10,910 bases of DNA from Coemansia sp. RSA 1804 (Eukaryota; Kickxellomycota; Kickxellomycetes; Kickxellales; Kickxellaceae): contig JANBTH010000816.1 of the NCBI GenBank assembly GCA_027578815.1, forward strand, positions 1-10,910. Reading direction: 5' to 3'. Position 1 is the stretch's first letter, and every line of letters begins with the position of its first letter. This document shows positions 1 to 5,712 of the stretch, piece by piece. Under the pieces are notes generated by a model. It was not told the origin of the DNA, did no database searches, and saw only the letters and a list, made by a program, of their open reading frames with translations. Made by a program: the position numbers and the translations under genes.

Positions 1-1110
1 CGAGATCGAGTAGTCATTTAGCGTTTCCAGTCTGACTGTTGTATCTAGTAGACAGCCCATGGCCAAACAACATCATGTGCACAGACAACTTATCAGACGG
101 ATGGCTGTAACGCCTGTAACCCATTATTTCATTCCTATTTCTTTTTTTTTTTAATAATCCATACTCATCCAATGTAAACAAACATGATCTATTTTATCTT
201 TTTTAACTGCACACTGACTGTTGCTGCTATTCACGCAGTATCGTTCTGATAGATTATTCCCATTAGCTAAATCTGTAGATGTTCTTTTCTATGATAAGAC
301 CGTGTGCCATAAGCATTGTATTAAAGGATTCAAATAGCCTGCTAGAAGATATGTAAAAGACTCACAGGAAAGTTGCTCTGTAATGACCAGATATCCCAGC
401 ATCAGATTGAGATTCAGATGTTGGCGTTTTCCTGATATTTAACTGCAAGGCGGACATTGATTTGCAATACAAATTGATCATGATGTGCACACAGATTCTG
501 AAGTCCTGGACTGAGGTGGAATTTTTTCCCTCATGTGCAAGACTCGCAGAATCAGCAAAATGCATGGGGCAAAGTGGAATGATTTCAATGCTAGATGTTG
601 TCGGCCCTAATCATTCTGGTCATGTGATCTTGTTCATCAAATTATTATTATTGATTCACCAAAATAAAGAAAGCAAGCAAAAGCCAACCGACATGGATAT
701 GCGTGGCGGCTTTGGTACACGTAATAAGCAGGGGGTTCAAAAAGGCTACTCAGAACAAGCTCAAGGCTTCAAATACACTCTACCAAGCCCATGCTTAATA
801 TGATATATCAATCAGGCAAGGCAGGCATATCCATGTCAGCAGTTGTGCGTCTGTTTCCTGTTTTGGGAGGATGTGGTAGGCGTGACATGTTGGATTTCCC
901 AGTACAGGCCTTCAAGTCTTGTTAACTGCGAACAGGCAAACTTGCACACACATTTTTTTTTAAATTGTGAGCCTCACAAAGATCAATCTTTTAAGGGGGG
1001 GAGAAAAAAAGCCAAAATTTTTATTTTTGGGGAGATATTTGCGTTGACTGCATTCGGGTTCAAAGTCACCGTTCGCTTCTAGTCTCGCTATATTTTTTCT
1101 CTCTTTATAG
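1..1110. other. Upstream intergenic DNA, no supported gene
   Basis: I see no convincing coding region here. Open frames of up to about 113 codons exist at 462-803 (+) and 362-565 (-). The first lacks an ATG start and neither shows recognisable motifs. The stretch contains homopolymer runs (poly-T near 141-152 and 952-961, a G7 followed by an A-rich run near 994-1009) and one perfect inverted repeat annotated separately. It probably holds distal regulatory DNA of the AdoMetDC gene and perhaps the 3' end of a neighbour outside the window. A small exon of an unseen gene cannot be excluded. Confidence 0.5.
690..837. repeat. Perfect 13-bp inverted repeat, arms 122 bp apart
   Basis: The left arm GACATGGATATGC at 690-702 is the exact reverse complement of GCATATCCATGTC at 825-837. 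The pairing stops at both ends of the arms. The 122-bp interior shows no gene and no obvious further symmetry, and I see no target-site duplication flanking the arms. It could be the termini of a tiny nonautonomous element, a pair of binding sites, or chance. Confidence 0.5.
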
Positions 1111-1112
1111 AG

Positions 1113-1117
1113 ATTGG
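1113..1117 (-). promoter_or_regulatory. Possible CCAAT box of the AdoMetDC promoter
   Basis: ATTGG at 1113-1117 is a CCAAT pentamer in reverse orientation, about 130 bp upstream of the TATA box. CCAAT boxes bound by the Hap/NF-Y complex commonly lie at this distance in fungal promoters. A pentamer is frequent by chance, so this is only a candidate. Confidence 0.2.
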
Positions 1118-1243
1118 CAAGAAAAATGGCACCGAGAAGAGAGAGGGAGAATCCTAATAGAGATGACGAGGAAGAGGAAAAAAGTGTAAAAAAACACGGG
1201 TCTATTACACAAATCTCCAAAAAAAGCCTGCCAACAGAGTTCT

Positions 1244-1320
1244 CTATATAAATGGGAGCCCTTTCCCGCGCACCCCCTTTTTTCTTCTTTCATTTTTTTC
1301 TTTCTCATCGTTTTTGAGTT
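1244..1320 (+). promoter_or_regulatory. AdoMetDC core promoter: TATA box and CT-rich initiation region
   Basis: CTATATAAAT at 1244-1253 is a strong TATA box. It is followed by a run made almost only of C and T (about 1261-1310), the arrangement seen around start sites of well-expressed fungal genes. Initiation would be expected around 1275-1310, giving a leader of roughly 270-305 nt before the ATG at 1581. The ATG at 1252 lies in the TATA box itself and should not be transcribed. Confidence 0.6.
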
Positions 1321-1411
1321 TGATTTTATCGTTTTATCTTCTGAGCCTGTTCTACTCGGTTCTTTCTCCTTGAGGCATTCCTTGGCTCTATCTCCGGACT
1401 CTTAAAAAGAC

Positions 1412-1531
1412 GTAAGCGTGCAGAGGATACAAAAGTAAAAGCAAAAACATAAAGTTTTTCATAGGCGGGCGCGAAAAGCTAATACTAGTCGTTTTGTTTT
1501 GTTATCTCACTTTGTCTTTTACTTGATGTAG
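1412..1531 (+). other. Probable 5'-UTR intron of the AdoMetDC gene
   Basis: A donor GTAAGC at 1412-1417 is followed by a CTAAT branch-point candidate at 1479-1483, a T-rich tract with few interruptions at about 1489-1520, and TAG at 1529-1531. After the branch point the AG at 1487-1488 is too close to be used, so 1530-1531 is the first usable acceptor. CAG at 1540-1542 and at 1556-1558 are alternatives. All lie upstream of the ATG, so splicing would change only the leader. No transcript data are available, so this rests on sequence signals alone. Confidence 0.5.
1526..1531 (+). promoter_or_regulatory. Minimal start-stop uORF (ATG-TAG) in the AdoMetDC leader
   Basis: ATG at 1526-1528 is followed directly by TAG at 1529-1531, 49 nt before the main ATG. 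It is the only ATG between the expected transcription start and 1581. The TAG is also the favoured acceptor of the leader intron. The element would therefore be present only in unspliced mRNA, or mRNA spliced from another donor. Its context (T at -3) is weak. AdoMetDC mRNAs in mammals and plants are known for regulatory small uORFs, but this particular form is an inference here. Confidence 0.45.
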
Positions 1532-1580
1532 AAGCTACGCAGCGGGACACTTTTACAGAGGCGCTGTTCTTTCCACTTCA

Positions 1581-3173
1581 ATGACTGACCTTTCGTCTTT
1601 GGGAAACGCCGGTGGCGCCCAGTACGCCGTGAGCGTCACCGGTAATCTTTTAGAAACCAAGGCCGAAATCAATATGTCATGTACGCCGACATGTAGCACC
1701 AATGGAACCTACAGCGACGGATACACGGGAGCCTTCGAGGGCCCCGAGAAGCTCCTGGAGATGTGGTTTGCGCCGACTGCTCAGGCAGCGGCAGCGCTCG
1801 GCAACGCCAGCGCCAGCGCCAGCCTCATTGGCCAGGATACCAACAGCAAAAGCAGCAGCAAACATGGCGCCGAGAGCGCGCAGGCAGGCCTCCGCGGCGT
1901 GCCTGTTGCGGAGTGGCGCGAGATGCTTGATCTGGTGCACTGCCAGATCCTCAGCACGCTGAGCAGCGACCACGTGGACGCGTATCTTCTGAGCGAATCG
2001 TCGTTCTTCGTGTACCCGCACAAGCTCGTGCTGAAGACCTGCGGAACCACCACGCTTCTGTACGCGATTCCGCGGATGCTGGAGATAGCCGGCAAGTGGC
2101 TGGGCACGGCGGGTGCGCACCAGCTGTTCTACTCGCGCAAGAACTTTATGTTTCCCGAGCAGCAGGTCGAGCTGCACCGCTCGTGGGAGAAGGAGGTTTC
2201 GTATCTCGATGCACTGTTTCCGGACGGCTCCGCGTACATGATTGGCAAGACCAACCGCGACCACTGGCATGCTTATCTCGCAGGTCCCTATGAGGTGCGC
2301 CAGACCGAAGGGGTTTCGTCTGGGGCCGCTGATGTCTCTGCGCTGTTGGTTGGAAAGAACACTAGTCTGGTGCGGAAGGAGAAGGGAGGCGAGGATGTTG
2401 GCGCGGCACTCGAGCGCATTCCTCTGGACTCGGTGTCGTCTGCCGAGGCCACGCTCAACAACTCGGTTGTTGGGTCGCCGCTTCTGCAGCCGCTTAGCCG
2501 CAGCTCCTCCCGCTCCACCGTCCAAGACGACGCCTCCCTGAGCGAGAGACTGGCGCCGTTGCCTCCGCTTGGTGCGCCGGGAAGCAGGGCCGACACCACG
2601 GTTGAGATCCTGATGACCGGACTGGATCCTAAGCGCATGCGGTCCATGTATCTGGGCGGCGCCAGCTCCGAGGAAGGATCCAGCGGCGGAAAGGACGTTG
2701 AGCGCGCTTCTGGAATCGCCGACATTTATCCCAACTCCGCCAGCGACTCGTTCCTGTTTTCGCCGTGCGGATTCTCGCTCAACGGGCTGCAGGGCGACGG
2801 CTACTACACGATCCACGTGACCCCGGAGCCGCACTGCTCGTACGCCAGCTTTGAGACCAACATTGCCGATGATGCCGCCATCGACCTCAGCAGCCCAAAG
2901 GGGATCAAGCGGCTTGTGGAGCAGGTCACGGCTGTGTTTGGTCCGCGCTGCGTCACCGTCACCGTGTTCAAGGCTCGGTCGGTGCCGCTTGCGGTGGATG
3001 CGAGATCTGCTGCTGCCGCGCTTCGCAAGGATGCCACCAGAGACTCTACCATTACTTCCGTCGAGACCGCGCCGCCTTCCTTTGCGCCGGTCTCCGGATA
3101 CAAGGCCATCGACCACGTACTGTACGAGTTTGATCATTACTGGCTTCGCTACGCCTACTACAATGCATTGTGA
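1581..3173 (+). CDS. SPE2: S-adenosylmethionine decarboxylase proenzyme
   Basis: Decarboxylates S-adenosylmethionine to supply aminopropyl groups for spermidine and spermine synthesis in the cytosol. The proenzyme self-cleaves to make a pyruvoyl cofactor. The 530-residue frame carries the eukaryotic family signatures: FEGPEKLLE at 52-60 (human Glu8 and Glu11 match E53 and E56), LSESS at 137-141 with cleavage expected between E139 and S140, LKTCGTT at 151-157 (C154 is the human Cys82 equivalent), PCGFSLNG at 395-402 (S399, human Ser229), IHVTPEPH at 411-418 (H412, human His243) and SFETN at 423-427. All key catalytic residues are present. It is longer than the human enzyme (334 residues) because of a roughly 50-residue N-terminal lead, an Ala/Ser-rich insert (about 64-105) and a Ser-rich insert (about 241-338). 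The ATG at 1581 has a weak context. Met32 (1674) has A at -3 and could be a second start without loss of the fold. Coding DNA is clearly GC-rich against AT-rich flanks. The C-terminus may instead be spliced (see 3170-3282). Confidence 0.95.
   Translation: MTDLSSLGNAGGAQYAVSVTGNLLETKAEINMSCTPTCSTNGTYSDGYTGAFEGPEKLLEMWFAPTAQAAAALGNASASASLIGQDTNSKSSSKHGAESAQAGLRGVPVAEWREMLDLVHCQILSTLSSDHVDAYLLSESSFFVYPHKLVLKTCGTTTLLYAIPRMLEIAGKWLGTAGAHQLFYSRKNFMFPEQQVELHRSWEKEVSYLDALFPDGSAYMIGKTNRDHWHAYLAGPYEVRQTEGVSSGAADVSALLVGKNTSLVRKEKGGEDVGAALERIPLDSVSSAEATLNNSVVGSPLLQPLSRSSSRSTVQDDASLSERLAPLPPLGAPGSRADTTVEILMTGLDPKRMRSMYLGGASSEEGSSGGKDVERASGIADIYPNSASDSFLFSPCGFSLNGLQGDGYYTIHVTPEPHCSYASFETNIADDAAIDLSSPKGIKRLVEQVTAVFGPRCVTVTVFKARSVPLAVDARSAAAALRKDATRDSTITSVETAPPSFAPVSGYKAIDHVLYEFDHYWLRYAYYNAL
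1807..1826 (+). repeat. GCCAGC triplet-pair microrepeat inside AdoMetDC
   Basis: Three tandem GCCAGC units encode alternating Ala-Ser (about residues 76-81) within a low-complexity insert between the FEGPEKLLE motif and the cleavage site. The human enzyme has a much shorter linker here, so the insert is probably an unstructured loop that tolerates repeat-length change. Confidence 0.6.
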
Positions 3174-3282
3174 GTCTGGTTTAATTTTGTTTGTTTCTGT
3201 CTGTCTTTTTTTTGTGTTTAGGATAAAATCGAAGTTAATGGATCCTCTATCTGGCCATACGCTAGCTGTGGAAAACTCCTAG
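3170..3282 (+). other. Candidate 52-nt intron at the AdoMetDC stop codon and alternative terminal exon
   Basis: The last codons read AAT GCA TTG TGA, and TTGTGAGT contains a GTGAGT donor at 3170-3175. A T-rich tract follows, ending in TTTAG at 3217-3221. Splicing 3169 to 3222 is in frame: the Leu codon TTG is re-formed and the protein gains IKSKLMDPLSGHTLAVENS before TAG at 3280-3282. Without splicing the protein ends at ...YNAL with TGA at 3171-3173. The branch point is weak (TTTAAT near 3180). Signals alone do not tell whether the spliced or unspliced form is the main product. The added codons are more A/T-ending than the rest of the gene. Confidence 0.5.
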
Positions 3283-3546
3283 CCTTCTTAATCACACTAG
3301 TTGTGGTGGCAGCGATTCTTTCCTGGATGTTTTCATTAGCTTACCTTTGCATTTCAAACAATATGAGTATAGAAAATATATTGATTTCAATATGGAAATA
3401 GTGACATATATTCCATGTGCGTGCGCTGCGGCATGCTGGATATTCTGGAGACTTCCGCTTTTATACTTCAGAAATCCTAACATTTTTATTATTCCAGTGA
3501 ATATTCCATTTAATTAAGCAAATGATACGCCATTCTCCACATCAAT

Positions 3547-3552
3547 AATAAA
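3547..3552 (+). terminator. Candidate polyadenylation signal of AdoMetDC
   Basis: AATAAA at 3547-3552 lies about 265 nt after the later of the two possible AdoMetDC stop codons. It is the clearest canonical hexamer on the + strand before the next promoter. Fungal 3' ends often use looser signals, so nearer AT-rich sites may be used as well. Confidence 0.35.
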
Positions 3553-3831
3553 ACACATGCCTAAAACCGCAGCCTAATAATGAATTATGAACAAGTCGGC
3601 TGTTTTAAATTTTATCATTTGTTTATGGAGCTTTTCACATTCAACATGCCCAACGTTAATGGTCATTTGAATAGAAAATTGCTATGGTCTTTTCATTTAT
3701 TAATTTATGGTTATTTATAAACACAGGAAATGAAAAGGAGTGAAAAATTAAAGTGCAGTCTAGCTTCTCGCTTGTACCCAAATGTATATGTCTAGCGTGA
3801 ATATCAGTTGAAGAATACAATCTATTGTACA

Positions 3832-3840
3832 TATATAAAG
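3832..3840 (+). promoter_or_regulatory. TATA box for the gene at 3980
   Basis: TATATAAAG at 3832-3840 is a good TATA match about 140 bp upstream of the ATG at 3980. Initiation some 30-60 bp downstream would give a leader of about 80-110 nt. The ATG at 3849 would fall upstream of that start site. Confidence 0.4.
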
Positions 3841-3979
3841 AATTTTCCATGTGTGAGCCTGAAGTGAAACATTGTTTTCTTCTACATCACATATACTTTA
3901 TTTTTCCATCACTACCAGCTATCATAATTTGTATAGTAAAACATACATTGCCTTAGTTGGTAGGAGTTACAAATTAAGA

Positions 3980-4378
3980 ATGGTTAAGAAAAAGGGTAAG
4001 GGCAAAGAAAGTGCTAAATATAGTTGGCAACCACAGCAGGCAGACAATAGTACCAATGGCAAGAAAGGACAGGAAAAAAGTTCTGGAAATGTATTCCGGA
4101 GGAAAAGCAACAACCATTACCCTGTGAGGGGTATAGAACAGAAAAAACCAGTTCCCACAACAGATTCACGCTCAGATGTATTTAATACCTATAATTGGCA
4201 CCAAAAGGCTACAGATTGGATTCGCTATGGTACATTTACTGGTTTTCCTGCTGGCCAGCAATTGTCTGGAGAGCAGAAAAACCAGGTTGAAACCAAAGAT
4301 CCAAGAAGTCAAAAGGTTACCAAAGAAGATAAGGCTAAATTGACAAAAGATTGGATGATTAGGGGGTACATTCGGTAA
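3980..4378 (+). CDS. Small lysine-rich protein, function unknown
   Basis: A 132-residue protein if started at the ATG at 3980, which has the best context in the window (A at -3, G at +4). The frame stays open upstream to an ATG at 3872, but those 36 residues look like translated leader: the region lies at the predicted start site and has no charge pattern like the rest. The N-terminal 60 or so residues are strongly basic and hydrophilic (starting MVKKKGKGKESAK) and probably disordered. A more ordered-looking segment near residues 70-95 has aromatic residues (VFNTYNWHQKATDWIRYG, then TFTGFPAG). The C-terminal third is again charged and ends DWMIRGYIR. I see no cysteines, no membrane segment and no known motif. 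Codons end mostly in A or T, unlike the GC-rich AdoMetDC gene next door. I do not recognise the family. A nucleic-acid-binding role would fit the charge but is not shown. Confidence 0.65.
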   Translation: MVKKKGKGKESAKYSWQPQQADNSTNGKKGQEKSSGNVFRRKSNNHYPVRGIEQKKPVPTTDSRSDVFNTYNWHQKATDWIRYGTFTGFPAGQQLSGEQKNQVETKDPRSQKVTKEDKAKLTKDWMIRGYIR

Positions 4379-4953
4379 TAACATCAGGTATTATTAGCAT
4401 GTAAATTAGACATTACAAACATAAACGCGAAACATTGTCTCAATAGAATAATTTAAAAATTTTATTACAGTTTAAAGTATCATGTTAAAGAGAAAAATAT
4501 TTTGTGACAATGAAAAGAAAAAACCAGTTGGGGTGTCATGGCTTGCTATCTAATATATGTAGAGGTATTTGCAGTCTATTTTCTTTTCATTCCACAATTC
4601 TGTGCTTTTTCAGTATTTCAGCAATGTAAACTACATTTAAACATTAATTACACTATAAATACTGCATATTGCTGCCATAGCAATTACGCATGATTTATGA
4701 AAAATTGTGTTTATACACAGTACGTTTTGGTTGAATTAATGTGGCTATTTACATACAAGCGTTTTGTCAACTATTTTTGTATCCAATTGCTTCACAGACA
4801 CCAGGTAATTTAATTATTTGAATGTGTTGCTAATCCATCTGCCATATTCTGATTTTAAAAGACAAAACCTTCTCCACCTTCAAAAGTAAAAAATCGGCTT
4901 TCCTTGTATCACGTAGATATTTTAACTACTATTCTAATTGCAATTCACCATTA
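4379..4953. other. Intergenic stretch before the glutaredoxin-like gene
   Basis: AT-rich spacer with no supported coding region. It contains TATAAAT at 4654-4660, about 300 bp upstream of the next ATG, and several T-rich stretches. No clear canonical AATAAA signal for the 3980 gene is visible. The frame of the next gene is open for some distance upstream of its first ATG, so a 5' exon or a non-AUG extension in 4900-4953 cannot be excluded. Confidence 0.4.
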
Positions 4954-5586
4954 ATGTCAAAGTTCAGACACCCCTCGATAGCACTAAGCAGAATAATTCC
5001 AAAACCAGAGCCCAAGCGCATATGGAACAGGGACACGCCAACGGCGCTGGAATACACGGTGTCGCTTATCAACAGCTCTCCGCTAGTTTTGTTTTCACGC
5101 CAAGAATGCAGCGACAGCAGCAATCTTCACCAAATGCTAACAGAAGCACACATGGAGTTCAGACTGGTTGAATTGCACCGGATGCCTGAAAAGCTCGGGT
5201 TTGCGTTGCAGCGGAGGCTTCGCGATCTCACAGGACAGTGGACTGTGCCGCATCTGTTTGCCAAAAGCCAGAGCATCGGTGGTCTGCGTGACTCTCGGGA
5301 AGCACTGGAGTACGGCAAGCTGCAGGATATCCTGGATGCGAAGGAATGGTACGAGCTTGTTTATGCGGTTCGTCCAGATGAGTTGGTCAGAGACGCAACT
5401 ATCAAGCAGAAATCTCCGCTATCGTTTGCAATGGGTGTCCAGGACTCTCATCGTTTCAGCTATGTGCACAGAGAGCGGTGGGCAAAGGTGAGAAGGTACT
5501 GGGGAGAGTTGCCCGAGATTGAGGGGTTCCCACTAAAGTACAAGTTTCTGGAGCATCCAAAACTGCCAAAGGGGCAAAAGTGGTAG
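4954..5586 (+). CDS. Glutaredoxin-like protein with a single-Cys CSDS site and C-terminal extension
   Basis: A 210-residue protein with a glutaredoxin/thioredoxin-fold segment at about 33-128. It has a first strand ending in LVLFSR (44-49), an active-site position C52-S53-D54-S55, a DLTGQWTVP segment with the cis-proline TVP at 97-99, GG at 109-110, and LEYGKLQDIL (118-127) as the closing helix. This order matches classical glutaredoxins (CPYC, TVP, GG). Cys52 is the only cysteine in the whole protein. Any chemistry would thus be monothiol (glutathione-dependent or Fe-S binding), and the residues after it differ from both CPYC/CPYS and CGFS. Residues 129-210 form an extension that is rich in aromatic and charged residues and unknown to me, ending LPKGQKW. 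The first 25 residues are basic with few acids and could target mitochondria. The ATG at 4954 is the first Met in frame but has a weak context (T at -3). The next gene converges from the other strand 126 bp away. Confidence 0.75.
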   Translation: MSKFRHPSIALSRIIPKPEPKRIWNRDTPTALEYTVSLINSSPLVLFSRQECSDSSNLHQMLTEAHMEFRLVELHRMPEKLGFALQRRLRDLTGQWTVPHLFAKSQSIGGLRDSREALEYGKLQDILDAKEWYELVYAVRPDELVRDATIKQKSPLSFAMGVQDSHRFSYVHRERWAKVRRYWGELPEIEGFPLKYKFLEHPKLPKGQKW

Positions 5587-5634
5587 CAACATCTGTATAT
5601 TGTAATATAGCAAGAATGGAAAATAGAACACGAA

Positions 5635-5640
5635 TTTATT
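5635..5640 (-). terminator. Polyadenylation signal of the minus-strand repeat-protein gene
   Basis: TTTATT on the + strand reads AATAAA on the minus strand, 73 nt beyond the stop codon of the minus-strand gene ending at 5713. It lies only about 50 nt from the stop codon of the convergent glutaredoxin-like gene, so the two 3' UTRs probably overlap. Confidence 0.5.
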
Positions 5641-5712
5641 GAATGAACCTCGTAAGAGAAAAACAAAACATGAAAAAACAAAAGCAACAACATAAATAGA
5701 GAAAAAACAGAG

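Larger units (their letters stand above)
3283..3979. other. Intergenic stretch between AdoMetDC and the 3980 gene
   Basis: AT-rich DNA with no coding region I can support. It should hold the AdoMetDC 3' UTR and the promoter of the next gene. The open frames present are short and have no recognisable features. Confidence 0.5.

Noticed and set aside
462..803. A 113-codon + strand frame
   Set aside because: It opens with TTG rather than ATG, shows no domain or consistent coding character, and spans homopolymers and an inverted-repeat arm.
1045..1065. GGTTCAAAGTC resembling a tRNA B box
   Set aside because: It misses a conserved C, and there is no matching A box or acceptor stem at the right distance.
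1677..3137. A 486-codon open frame antisense to AdoMetDC
   Set aside because: It mirrors the GC-rich codon use of the sense gene, which removes antisense stop codons. Its translation is Arg/Gly/Ala-rich without motifs, while the sense frame has all AdoMetDC catalytic signatures.
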